Assembly (NCBI RefSeq): GCF_008039615.1
Contig: NZ_VDUZ01000054.1
Span: 1 to 57,698, forward strand
Length of the DNA stretch: 57,698 bases
Direction: 5' to 3'
From: Vineibacter terrae
GTDB lineage: Bacteria; Pseudomonadota; Alphaproteobacteria; Reyranellales; Reyranellaceae
Each line of letters starts with the position of its first letter. Positions within the stretch are counted from its first letter, which is position 1. A program made the position numbers and the translations under genes. The notes beneath the pieces were generated by a model. That model saw nothing but the letters and a program-made list of their open reading frames with translations, had not been told where the DNA came from and made no database searches. Below, piece by piece: positions 48,773-56,778 of this stretch.

Positions 48773-48948
48773 CCTCTCCCGCATGCGGGAGAGGAAGGGG
48801 CCCATCGGGCGAAGCACGATGGGAAGGTGAGGGCCCAAGGACTCAGCGCCTCGTGTGCATCCCCTCACCTCGGCATATCGGCCGAAGGCCGATATGCCTG
48901 ACCGGGCGCTACACGCCCGTCGACCTCTCCCGCAAGCGGGAGAGGTGA
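48773..48948. repeat. dispersed palindromic repeat, family R2 copy 2
   Basis: CCTCTCCCGCATGCGGGAGAGG at one end and CCTCTCCCGCAAGCGGGAGAGG at the other; inner hairpins include GGCATATCGGCCGAAGGCCG ATATGCC. It separates the lyase from the mesaconyl-CoA hydratase gene. Confidence 0.85.
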
Positions 48949-48955
48949 AGAAGAC

Positions 48956-49834
48956 CTACGCCGCGGCCAGGTCGGCGATGGCCTTGGCCAGCGCGAGCTG
49001 GCGCTGAGCCTGCTCCACGTGCAGGTTCTCGATCATGCGGCCGTCGACGGTGACGACACCCTTGCCGGCGGCGCGGGCGGCGTCGAATGCCGCCACGATC
49101 TTCTCCGCCTGGACGAGGTCGGCGGCGGTCGGCGCAAAGACCTCGTTGCAAGGCTCGACCTGGCTGGGATGGATCAGGGTCTTGCCGTCGAAGCCCATCT
49201 CGAGGCCCTGCACGCACGATGCCCGGAAGCCCTCGGCATCCTGGATGTCGTTGTAGACGCCGTCGAGGATCGCAAGACCGTGGGCGCGCGCCGCCAGCAT
49301 CGCGACGCCCAGCGCCACCATCATCGGCAGCCGCATCGGCGTGTGGCGCGCGCGCAGGTCCTTCACCAGGTCGTTGGTGCCCATCACGAAGCAGGCCAGC
49401 CGCGGCGAAGCGGCAGCGATCTCCTCGGCATGCAGGATGCCGCGCGGCGTCTCCATCATGCCCCAGATCGCCATCGACGGCGGCGCGCCGGCCTCGTCGA
49501 GCAGCTCGACGACCGCGGTGACATCGGCTGCGCTTTCCAGCTTCGGCACCAGCACCGCATCGGCGCCCGAGCCGGCGATGGCCAGCACGTCCTCGCGGCC
49601 CCAGGCGGTGTTGAGGCCATTGGCGCGGATCACGATCTCGCGCCGGCCATAGGCGCGACTTGCCGCCGCAGCCACGACATTGGCACGGGCGGTTTCCTTG
49701 GCGTCAGGCGCGACCGCGTCCTCGAGGTCGAAGATCAGCACGTCGGCCGGCAGGGTGCGCGCCTTCTCGAGCGCGCGCGTGTTGGCGCCGGGCATGTAGA
49801 GCACGCTGCGGCGCGGACGGACAGTGGCGGTCAT
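48956..49834 (-). CDS. HpcH/HpaI/CitE lyase family, malyl-CoA lyase / (3S)-malyl-CoA thioesterase candidate
   Basis: 292 residues, TIM barrel. Signatures RRSVLYMPGANTRALEKA, DVLIFDLEDAVAPDAK and WGMMETPRGI (metal-binding Glu) are CitE-like. The start and length resemble Rhodobacter Mcl2, the (3S)-malyl-CoA thioesterase, more than Mcl1, the malyl/beta-methylmalyl-CoA lyase (about 318). With mesaconyl-CoA hydratase next to it, it completes the end of the ethylmalonyl-CoA route. ATG 49834 has AGAGGA upstream; the ATG at 49858 is less likely. Confidence 0.87.
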   Translation of the reverse strand: MTATVRPRRSVLYMPGANTRALEKARTLPADVLIFDLEDAVAPDAKETARANVVAAAASRAYGRREIVIRANGLNTAWGREDVLAIAGSGADAVLVPKLESAADVTAVVELLDEAGAPPSMAIWGMMETPRGILHAEEIAAASPRLACFVMGTNDLVKDLRARHTPMRLPMMVALGVAMLAARAHGLAILDGVYNDIQDAEGFRASCVQGLEMGFDGKTLIHPSQVEPCNEVFAPTAADLVQAEKIVAAFDAARAAGKGVVTVDGRMIENLHVEQAQRQLALAKAIADLAAA

Positions 49835-49874
49835 GGCGAAATCCTCTCCCCCCGGCAAGCGCGGCGGACTATAT

Positions 49875-49888
49875 ATCGGTCAACCGAT
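49875..49888. promoter_or_regulatory. inverted repeat in the lyase-pdxY divergent gap
   Basis: ATCGGT-CA-ACCGAT, perfect 6-bp arms, preceded by TATAT. Central in the 79-bp gap between two divergent genes, so it may bind a regulator of either; no regulator gene is adjacent. Confidence 0.45.
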
Positions 49889-49913
49889 GTGACAACCCGC
49901 TACCCACAGCCGC

Positions 49914-50783
49914 ATGCGAATCCTGTCGATCCAGTCCCATGTGGCCTACGGTTACGTCGGCAACCGGGCGGCAACCTTTCCCCTGCAACGGCTGGGCCAC
50001 GACGTGTGGGCGGTCAATACGGTCGAGTTCTCCAACCACACCGGATACGGTGAATGGAAGGGCCGCGTCGCCGCACCCGACCAGGTGCGCGACGTGATCG
50101 ACGGCATCCGCGCGCGCGGTGTCCTTTCACGGTGCGATGCCGTGCTCTCGGGCTATCTGGGCGATGCCGCCCTGGGCGAGGTGGTGCTCGACGCCGTTGC
50201 CGCGGTGCGAAATGCCAACCCGGCGGCCGTGTGGTGCTGCGATCCGGTGATGGGCGATATCGGCCGCGGCATCTTTGTGCGCCCGGGCATCCCCGAGTTC
50301 TTCCGCCAGCGCGCCGTTCCGCTGGCCGACATGGTGACACCTAATCACTTCGAGCTGGAGCTGCTGACCGGCCGCACCGTCGGCACGCTGGACGCGGCCC
50401 ATGCGGCGGCCCGCACGCTGCTGGCACCCAATGCCCATGCCGTCGGCCCCAGGATGGTTCTCATCACCAGCCTGCACCACGACGGCACTGCCGACGGCAC
50501 GGTCGAGATGATGGCCGTGACCGCCGCCGGCGCATGGCGGGTGGTCACGCCGCTGCTCGGCTTCCCCGTGGCGCCCAACGGCACCGGCGATGCGGTGGCG
50601 GCGCTGTTCCTGGCGCAATGGTTCAAGACTCGCGACGTGGCGGCGGCGTTGTCGTACGCCGCGTCGGCGATTTTCGCCATCCTGGAGGCGACGGCGCGCG
50701 CGAACGAACGCGAGCTGCAGCTTATTGCGGCACAGGACGCGCTGGTGGCGCCGCCGCGGCCGTTCGCCGCCATGCGGCTTTGA
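49914..50783 (+). CDS. pdxY: pyridoxal kinase
   Basis: 289 residues, ribokinase fold. The N-terminus [18 protein letters not shown] is the PdxY/PdxK signature; [10 protein letters not shown] and [11 protein letters not shown] (catalytic Asp226) complete the active site. It phosphorylates pyridoxal for PLP salvage. The next gene starts 7 bp later, so cotranscription with the LysE-type exporter is likely. Confidence 0.94.
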   Translation: MRILSIQSHVAYGYVGNRAATFPLQRLGHDVWAVNTVEFSNHTGYGEWKGRVAAPDQVRDVIDGIRARGVLSRCDAVLSGYLGDAALGEVVLDAVAAVRNANPAAVWCCDPVMGDIGRGIFVRPGIPEFFRQRAVPLADMVTPNHFELELLTGRTVGTLDAAHAAARTLLAPNAHAVGPRMVLITSLHHDGTADGTVEMMAVTAAGAWRVVTPLLGFPVAPNGTGDAVAALFLAQWFKTRDVAAALSYAASAIFAILEATARANERELQLIAAQDALVAPPRPFAAMRL

Positions 50784-50790
50784 GGCGGTC

Positions 50791-51483
50791 TTGCTGCTCG
50801 ACGGCATCGACCCGATCTATCTTGGCATCGAGGGTGCCGTCATCGGCTTCCTGATCGCCTTGCCGATCGGCCCGGCGGGCATCCTGTGCATCCAGCGCGC
50901 CATATCGCATGGCCCGATCGCCGGTTATGCCACCGGCATCGGCGCCGCGATCGGCGATGCCGTGTTCGGCGGCATGGCCGCCTTCGGCCTGAGCTTCGTC
51001 GCCGAGTTCATCGAGCATTACGAAGTCGGCATCCGCGCCATCGGCGGCGCGCTGCTGATGTGGATGGGCTGGTCGTACTACAAGCACCGGCCGCGCACGA
51101 TCGGCGACCCTGTCGCTGCCGATCGCGCCCATCCCTATTGGACGTATCTGCACTATCTCAGCTCCAGCTTCTTCATCACCATTTTCAATCCGATCACGGT
51201 GATGGCGTTCGGCGCCGTCTTCGCCGGCCGCGGGCTGAGCAATGTCGGCAGCGACATGCTGGCCGCCACCATCCTGATCGCCGGCGTCCTGCTGGGCGCG
51301 CTGGGGTGGTGGGCAACGCTGGTGCTGATCTCGTCGGCAGCGCGCGGCTGGTTCGTCGGTGGCGGCCTGATCTGGCTGAACCGTGTCTCCGGCGCCGCCC
51401 TGGGCGGCTTCGGCCTGCTGGCGGTGGTCTCAGCGCTGCCCGTGAACTGGACCGCGGTGCGCGCCGCGGCAGGGCTGCCATAG
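50791..51483 (+). CDS. LysE family amino-acid exporter
   Basis: 230 residues, about six membrane segments. Residues 10-30 (GAVIGFLIALPIGPAGILCIQ) carry the LysE signature PxGPxxxxxxQ; NPITVMAFGAVFAG is the second block. The likely start is TTG 50791, with GAGGCGG just upstream, since no ATG or GTG fits; the open frame upstream overlaps pdxY. It exports an amino acid or related metabolite. Confidence 0.87.
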   Translation: MLLDGIDPIYLGIEGAVIGFLIALPIGPAGILCIQRAISHGPIAGYATGIGAAIGDAVFGGMAAFGLSFVAEFIEHYEVGIRAIGGALLMWMGWSYYKHRPRTIGDPVAADRAHPYWTYLHYLSSSFFITIFNPITVMAFGAVFAGRGLSNVGSDMLAATILIAGVLLGALGWWATLVLISSAARGWFVGGGLIWLNRVSGAALGGFGLLAVVSALPVNWTAVRAAAGLP

Positions 51484-51488
51484 GTTTT

Positions 51489-51630
51489 CACCTCTCCCGC
51501 TGGCGGGAGAGGTCGACGCGCGCAGCGCGGCGGGTGAGGGCTTCACGCACAATACCTCGTCCTTGGCCCCTCACCCTCCCATTGCGCTATCGCGCAACGG
51601 GCCCCTCCCTCTCCCGCAAGCGGGAGAGGG
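51489..51630. repeat. dispersed palindromic repeat, family R2 copy 3
   Basis: CACCTCTCCCGC ... GCGGGAGAGGG, with the same internal plan as 11431-11580 including a CCCATTGCGCTATCGCGCAACGGG-like hairpin. Between convergent genes. Confidence 0.85.
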
Positions 51631-51633
51631 CTG

Positions 51634-53064
51634 TTACCCCACCGTCGTCTTCATGATCCCGAGCTCGGTGCGGACGCGCTCGATGACCGGCCCCCAGCTG
51701 CCGGGCGTGGCCTGCCGGAAGATGCGAACGCTGGGATACCAGGGGCTGGCGTCGCGATCGTGCATCCAGCGCCAATCGCACGTCATCGGCAGCAACAGCC
51801 AGGTCGGCATGCCCATGCCGGCGGCGAGATGGGTGATCGGCGCGTCGATCGTCAGCAGCAGGTCAAGCTGCGACAACGCCGTGGCGGCTTCGGCGAAGTC
51901 ATAGATGCCGCGCCCGACATCGTGCAGCAGCCCGTTGGCGCCAAGATTCTGGATGTCCTTCTGATGGGCGCCACCCTGCAGGCTGAAGAACAGCAGCTCC
52001 GGATCGCCTGCCAACGCCAGCAGGTCAGCCAGCGGGATCGAGCGCTGGCGGTCGAGCTGCTGGCCCGGCATGGCCGCCCAATAAAGGCCGATGCGCAGCC
52101 GCGCCCGCGCCAGCTTGCCGAGGCGGATCCGGCTTTCCGACGGCGGCTTCAGGTAGGGCTCGACCGCGGTGGCTGCCGGCAGATCGACGCCACAGAGATG
52201 CGGCAGCGACAGCAACGAGACATGCAGGTCGAAATCGGGCAGCGGCTCGCCCTCGGCCACGACCCGGTCGATATAGTCGACCGACAGCAGCAGGTCCTTG
52301 AGCAGCGCCTGGCACAGCACCAGGACCGTGGCGCCGCGCCGCTTCAGCTCGCGGGCGTAGCGCACGAACAGCAGCACATCCGACAATCCCTGCTCCGGAT
52401 AGAGCAGGATGCGCCGTCCGGCCAGCGGCCCGCCGTCCCAGGCCGGCTGCTTGAACTCGGGCGGTGGCACGTCAGGCAGCTGCTTGCGCCACTCGTACTC
52501 GGCGAACCCGGCGGCGAGGTCACCGCGCATCAGATGGGCGATGGCGATCTCGACCCGCGCCCGCGTGTTCTGCGGCGCCAGCTGCAGCGAGCGCGACAGG
52601 CAGCCCAGCGCCTCGTCGACGCGTCCCAGATCGCGCAGGCAAAGCCCGAGATTGAAGAAGCCCTCGGCGTAGTCGGGCTTGAGCGAAACAGCGCGGAAAT
52701 GGTGGCGCACAGCCTCGTCGTGGCAATTGGCGGCGCGCAGCGCGTTGCCGAGGTTGGAATGCAGCGCCGCGTTGTCCGGGTCGAGCGCCAGCGACGTGCG
52801 GTGGTGCGCCACCGCAGCATCGAGCTTGCCGATGATGCGCAGCGCCACGCCCAGGTTGTTATGCAGCTCGGCGTGGTAAGGCCGCACGGCCAGGAGCCGC
52901 ATATAGCTGGTGATCGCCTCTTCCAGCCGCCCGCTGCGATGGGCCGCGGCGGCCAGACGCATCTGCCGGCTGAAGCTTTCCTCCTCGCCCAGCGTGAGTG
53001 GCCGCAGTTCGGCTGTCGGTGCACCGGCACCGCCATTACCGCCAAATCCCGACACATCCTTCAC
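51634..53064 (-). CDS. TPR-repeat protein with glycosyltransferase-9-like domain
   Basis: 476 residues. Four to five TPRs (about 33-190) with the pattern AELHNNLGVALRIIGKLDAA; then a GT-B-like C-terminal domain (about 205-470) with GRRILLYPEQGLSDVLLFVRY and LLLTIDAPITHLAAGMGMPTW, typical of heptosyltransferase-like family 9. Such fusions are common in alphaproteobacteria and act on surface glycans or proteins. No partner genes are nearby. A signal peptide is absent, so it is cytoplasmic. Confidence 0.88.
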   Translation of the reverse strand: MKDVSGFGGNGGAGAPTAELRPLTLGEEESFSRQMRLAAAAHRSGRLEEAITSYMRLLAVRPYHAELHNNLGVALRIIGKLDAAVAHHRTSLALDPDNAALHSNLGNALRAANCHDEAVRHHFRAVSLKPDYAEGFFNLGLCLRDLGRVDEALGCLSRSLQLAPQNTRARVEIAIAHLMRGDLAAGFAEYEWRKQLPDVPPPEFKQPAWDGGPLAGRRILLYPEQGLSDVLLFVRYARELKRRGATVLVLCQALLKDLLLSVDYIDRVVAEGEPLPDFDLHVSLLSLPHLCGVDLPAATAVEPYLKPPSESRIRLGKLARARLRIGLYWAAMPGQQLDRQRSIPLADLLALAGDPELLFFSLQGGAHQKDIQNLGANGLLHDVGRGIYDFAEAATALSQLDLLLTIDAPITHLAAGMGMPTWLLLPMTCDWRWMHDRDASPWYPSVRIFRQATPGSWGPVIERVRTELGIMKTTVG

Positions 53065-53375
53065 AGTCTGTCCGTCCCCACGTCCCTGCGGCCGATGATC
53101 CTTCCCCGGCTGCCCTGACCGTTCGGGTCAGAGCCGGACCATGGTTTGCCCGCCGGCCCAGCATAGCACCCGCAAGCCCGTCGCGTAGTCCTCTCTGCCA
53201 AGGCAACACGCCGGGCCGCCCACCCTGCATAGCGCACCTTTTCACCCGGCATGAAGAGAAAGTCCTGAAAAATTGCCCTAAAACGACCTCGCTTAGCCCA
53301 CGCCCCGTCACTTTCAATACGGTTCGTCGCCACAATCCGGACCCACCTTGGTGTGTAACGGCAAAGGAGGATGCG
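53065..53375. other. intergenic 311 bp between divergent genes
   Basis: Contains the promoters of the TPR gene and the small secreted protein. Apart from AAAGGAGG (53363-53370), the strong Shine-Dalgarno of the latter, I see no repeat or gene. Confidence 0.6.
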
Positions 53376-53720
53376 ATGAAAGCCAGACTGATCGCCGCAG
53401 CGGTTGCCGCCGCGCTGACCGTGGGAATCGTCGGCCCGGCCATTGCCCATGACGGCCTGTACCAGCGCACCGAATGGCGTGACCGCGCAGATTGGCGCCG
53501 CCATCAGGAATGGGAACGCCGGCAGGCCTGGGAACGTCAGCAGGCGCTGGAGCGGCAGCGCGCCTGGGAGCGCCGGCAGGCCTGGGAGCGCCAGCGCCAG
53601 CGCCAGATCGAGCGTCAGCGCATCGAGCGCGAGCGCGCGCGTTGGGGCAAGATCAACGCCTATTGCAGTGGCCGGCCCCGGACCCTCGAGGAGGCCGCCT
53701 GGCGTCACCGCAACTGCTAG
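53376..53720 (+). CDS. small secreted Trp/Glu/Arg-rich helical protein
   Basis: 114 residues, family unknown to me. Sec signal peptide (1-24, GPAIA-HDG). Residues 33-95 are a charged helix built of imperfect seven-residue units of the form WERRQAW / ERQQALE / RQRAWER, with no Pro or Gly, so a single alpha-helix or coiled coil. The C-terminal tail has two cysteines (97, 114) that could pair. AAAGGAGG is 5 bp from ATG 53376 and a strong terminator follows, so it is probably well expressed. Periplasmic structural, metal-binding or chaperone-like roles are all open. Confidence 0.8.
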   Translation: MKARLIAAAVAAALTVGIVGPAIAHDGLYQRTEWRDRADWRRHQEWERRQAWERQQALERQRAWERRQAWERQRQRQIERQRIERERARWGKINAYCSGRPRTLEEAAWRHRNC

Positions 53721-53752
53721 CGCGCCGCCTCGAAGCCTATCCTGTGCAGTCA

Positions 53753-53780
53753 CGCCCGCCCCGCCTGGGGCGGGCGTTTT
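53753..53780 (+). terminator. Rho-independent terminator of the small secreted protein gene
   Basis: Stem CGCCCGCCCC (53753-53762) / GGGGCGGGCG (53767-53776) with a GCCT loop, followed by TTTT. 32 bp after the stop; it also lies just before the convergent gene ending at 53793. Confidence 0.85.
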
Positions 53781-53792
53781 CGTGCCCGCCCC

Positions 53793-54791
53793 TTAGCGCA
53801 CGGCCAGGCGCCAGGCGCTGCCGATCAGGTCGGCGAGGTCGAGCAGGCGCGCGACATACTGGTCGCGCGCCACGAAGCCGTTTCCGCCATCGTTGAAGAA
53901 GCCATCCTCCAGCGCGGCGACCAGCCGGATCAACCGCCGGCGGTGCAGGCCCAGGCGGCGCTGCAGCGGGTCGGTGATCAAGCCGGCGAAGGCACCGGCC
54001 ATGGCCGCCACCACCAGCAGGCCGCCGGTGACCGACGCGACAAGCGCCGGTGTGGCAGCCACGGGGAACATGCCGTACCAGACCCCGCCGGCCCACGCGC
54101 CCAATGGAAAGGACGCCACGGCGGCGTTGTGCGCGATCACCGCAGCCAATGCCGGCCCGAGGCTGACCATGCCCGGCGTCGCCTGCTTCAACGCCATGGC
54201 GCCGGTGGCCAGGGACAGCAGCGACGTCGCCATGTCGGCCGAGGCGGCCCGCGTGCCGCCATAGGTCGCAAGCGCATCTTCCAGGCGCCGGCGGAAATCG
54301 CCGTCGCCCGCGCGCCGGCCGATCTCGGTCAGGGCCTCGTCGAAGGTCTCCGCCAGGCGCGGATCGGACAGAATCATGTCGGCCAGCGCGTCCTTGTCCG
54401 ATCGCCGGATGCTGCCTTGCCCGAACGGCAGCTCGAGGAACTCGATCATGATCAGCCACTCGACCTCGCGGGCGACATCCGTCTCGAAGAGCAGCTTGCG
54501 CGCCTTCAGGAATTCGGCAGCCCGCGGCGGCCCCAGGCTGCGGGTCCACGACGCTGCCAGCCGCACGGCAAGATGCGGCACGGCCAGCATCAGGTTGGCG
54601 GGGGCGCGGGCGAGGTCCCACCCCAGCGCCTTGCGGTGGATCGCGGCCGCCCCCGTCAGCGAGAAATGGCGATCGACAAACGGCTTCACCCGGTCACGCC
54701 GGCTGGCGAAGTAGCGGCGCGCGGCATCGTCCACGACAGCGCGTGCCAGCTGTCGATCCAACCTCACGCGAGGCAGTGTTTCGCCGTTCAT
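53793..54791 (-). CDS. uncharacterised membrane-associated protein
   Basis: 332 residues, not recognised. The N-terminal half is soluble and helical. Residues about 200-280 hold three hydrophobic stretches (MVSLGPALAAVIAHNAAVASF, FPVAATPALVASVTGGLLVVAAMAG), likely membrane helices with a Gly/Ala-rich fold, followed by a soluble tail. It resembles uncharacterised proteins that begin with an RYFASRRDRVKPFVDRHFS segment. The start at 54791 is preceded by GGAACGG. Monocistronic. Confidence 0.75.
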   Translation of the reverse strand: MNGETLPRVRLDRQLARAVVDDAARRYFASRRDRVKPFVDRHFSLTGAAAIHRKALGWDLARAPANLMLAVPHLAVRLAASWTRSLGPPRAAEFLKARKLLFETDVAREVEWLIMIEFLELPFGQGSIRRSDKDALADMILSDPRLAETFDEALTEIGRRAGDGDFRRRLEDALATYGGTRAASADMATSLLSLATGAMALKQATPGMVSLGPALAAVIAHNAAVASFPLGAWAGGVWYGMFPVAATPALVASVTGGLLVVAAMAGAFAGLITDPLQRRLGLHRRRLIRLVAALEDGFFNDGGNGFVARDQYVARLLDLADLIGSAWRLAVR

Positions 54792-54891
54792 CGTCCGTTC
54801 CGGGACGCATCCGCTACCAGCCCTGCCGGCCGGCGGCATGCCCGGGATATAGGATGGGATTGCGGCCACGACCATGGCGGCCAGATCATGG

Positions 54892-55224
54892 TCACGGCAG
54901 CGGCTTGACCACCGGCGTCGCCGGCGGCGGGGCGTCCGGCCGTGGCGGACCGGGCCGGCGGAAGGGGAACGCGACGACAAAGCGCCTGCCGTTATCGCAA
55001 ACCGCCGTCGAGGCATCGAGCCCTTGCTTGGCCAGGGCGTCGGCATCCGCCTGGGGTGCCGCCGCGAGGCGGGTCACGTTCGGACAGGCATGACCGTGAT
55101 CGCGGATCAGCGCAGCGGCGGCACGTTCCTGAGATCCGGGCGGTGGCGGGATATCGGCCCATGCCGATGGCAAGGCCATGATCGGGAACGCCAGGACGGC
55201 AAGCGGAACGAGCCAACGCGACAA
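54892..55224 (-). CDS. small secreted Pro-rich protein
   Basis: 110 residues from TTG 55224, chosen because AAGGAGG lies six bases upstream and gives a clean signal peptide (about 1-23, ending SAWA). The mature chain starts DIPPPPG and ends in a Pro-rich tail (PPRPDAPPPATPVVKPLP) around a short conserved-looking core with two Cys (HACPNV, TAVCDNG) that may form a disulfide. Family unknown. The open frame extends upstream to 55896 across the divergent gene and is not coding there. Confidence 0.72.
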   Translation of the reverse strand: MSRWLVPLAVLAFPIMALPSAWADIPPPPGSQERAAAALIRDHGHACPNVTRLAAAPQADADALAKQGLDASTAVCDNGRRFVVAFPFRRPGPPRPDAPPPATPVVKPLP

Positions 55225-55305
55225 GAGGATCCTCCTTGAGGGCAGCCGCGCTATCCTGCGCCCGCTGTCCCCGCCTGCAAAGCTTGCTTCGAGACGGAAC
55301 CTCCG

Positions 55306-55653
55306 GTGAGCCAGTCCACCGCCCTGCTGTTGTCGATCATGATCGAGAGCGCCGTTGCGGCGGCCCTGGTCGGCGCGGCGCGCTGGGGATCGGCGCCGCG
55401 TGCCGCCGTTGCGGCAGTGCTGGCAACGCTGGCAACCCATTGGGCCGTGTGGTGGAGCGTGCCGTGGCTGACGCCCCGGCTGGGCTATGGACCGACGGTC
55501 GTCGCGGTCGAGGGCGCCGTCGTGGCGGTCGAGGCCATCGTCTACCGGCTCATCGTGACGCGGCGCTGGCCACGGGCGCTTGCCGTGTCGCTGGCGGCCA
55601 ACGCCGCCTCGACCGGCATCGGGCTCGCGCTCTACGGGCTGGGGCTCGCCTGA
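55306..55653 (+). CDS. small integral membrane protein
   Basis: 115 residues from GTG 55306, four hydrophobic segments (about 5-26, 31-55, 62-85, 93-114), Ala/Val-rich. No family recognised. The Shine-Dalgarno is weak. Its last 22 bp overlap the 3' end of the convergent gene at 55632. Confidence 0.65.
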   Translation: MSQSTALLLSIMIESAVAAALVGAARWGSAPRAAVAAVLATLATHWAVWWSVPWLTPRLGYGPTVVAVEGAVVAVEAIVYRLIVTRRWPRALAVSLAANAASTGIGLALYGLGLA

Positions 55654-56633
55654 GCCCGCGCGACACCCAGCGCCAAGGCGAGCACCGGCAGCTCCAGCCA
55701 GGCATGGACCAGCGCCGCCAGGGCATAGGCCTGCCGCTGCAGGCCGTAGTCCAAGGCGAAGCCGGCGGCCAGCGCCGCAGCGCCGATGAAGAGCAAGCGG
55801 CCGAAGCGGGCTGCATCCGGCCATGCCAGCCGCGGCCGGCGCGTGCCGTCGATCAGGCGCGGCAGGACGGCGATGACAGCGATGTAGTGCATGCATTGCG
55901 CGAATACCGACGCGGAGAAAGCATGCAGCGCCCAGTCGCTGTGGATCGCCTCAGCCGGCACATAGGCGCCGAGATTCTGCGTCAGGGAGCCGGCGGACGT
56001 GAAGAGGGTCGCGTCCGGCGCCACGAGGCCGGCCTGCGTCAGCCAGGCGAAAGGCAGGCCGGTCGCGATCAAAAGCGGCAACGCCACGAAAGCAATACCG
56101 GCGGCAGCCAGCGCACGCCGTCGCTGCGCCCCGCGCAAGGCCTCCGCAAGAAAGGCCAGCGGTGTCAGGTTATGGGCCACGGCAAGGCACAGCAGCGTCT
56201 CGAACGGCGCCAGCAATGCGCCGCCAACCAGCACCAGGGCCACCCCCGCCGCCAGCCAGCGCCGTTGCCGCATATGCGCGACCGTGATCGCCAGCAGCGC
56301 CGCCCCCAGCGCCACTTCAAGGCTCACGGCCAGCGGCGGCGCCAGCCATCCTCGCATCCCCGCCAGGCGCATGAGGACGGCGGCCGCCAGCAGCGCCACG
56401 ATCGCACCGAACAGGTCGCGCCCCAGCCTGGCGCCGAAGCGATGGTCGACGTAGCGCAGCTCGCTGGCGACGTGGGCGAAACCGAACAGCGCCAGCACCG
56501 TGGTATAGGTGGCAAGCGGCAAGGCGACGCAAGACACGAACGCCGCCACGACCAGGACCGCACCGGCGGCGTGCAGGCCGAGGCCGACAAGCGGCCGGCC
56601 TTCAGGCGCCATGCGTAGGCAGGGTGATGGCAT
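55632..56633 (-). CDS. multi-pass membrane protein with conserved-looking histidines (Brp/Blh-like?)
   Basis: About 333 residues, eight or more membrane segments. Three histidine clusters fall in or near membrane segments: GFAHVASELRYVDHRFG (His54, Glu58, His64), AVAHNLTP (His154) and CMHYIAVI (His249), plus His231/His237. Spaced membrane histidines are the plan of di-iron or single-iron membrane oxygenases such as the Brp/Blh beta-carotene dioxygenases; that is a suggestion, not an identification. Start uncertain: ATG 56633, TTG 56642 or ATG 56612. Its 3' end overlaps the convergent small membrane gene by 22 bp. Confidence 0.68.
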   Translation of the reverse strand: MPSPCLRMAPEGRPLVGLGLHAAGAVLVVAAFVSCVALPLATYTTVLALFGFAHVASELRYVDHRFGARLGRDLFGAIVALLAAAVLMRLAGMRGWLAPPLAVSLEVALGAALLAITVAHMRQRRWLAAGVALVLVGGALLAPFETLLCLAVAHNLTPLAFLAEALRGAQRRRALAAAGIAFVALPLLIATGLPFAWLTQAGLVAPDATLFTSAGSLTQNLGAYVPAEAIHSDWALHAFSASVFAQCMHYIAVIAVLPRLIDGTRRPRLAWPDAARFGRLLFIGAAALAAGFALDYGLQRQAYALAALVHAWLELPVLALALGVARAQASPSP

Positions 56634-56662
56634 GTGGCTCAACGCCGCGCTGCCCCCTTCCC

Positions 56663-56747
56663 GTCATCCCGAGCGCAGCGAGGGATCTCCCGCGAATGGC
56701 GCACCGTGCCTCTTTCGCAGGAGATCCCTCGCTGCGCTCGGGATGAC
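56663..56747. repeat. REPIN-like repeat, family A copy 3
   Basis: 85 bp with the same arms and core orientation as 25852-25937, with a few changes in the core. Upstream of the His-rich membrane gene and downstream of the MBL-fold gene. Confidence 0.9.
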
Positions 56748-56778
56748 AGTAGGCCCTCCGTGAGATGCAGCGGCCGCC

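Noticed and set aside
55225-55896. Extension of the secreted Pro-rich protein to 334 residues
   Set aside because: The upstream part is antisense to the small membrane gene; AAGGAGG and the signal peptide support TTG 55224.
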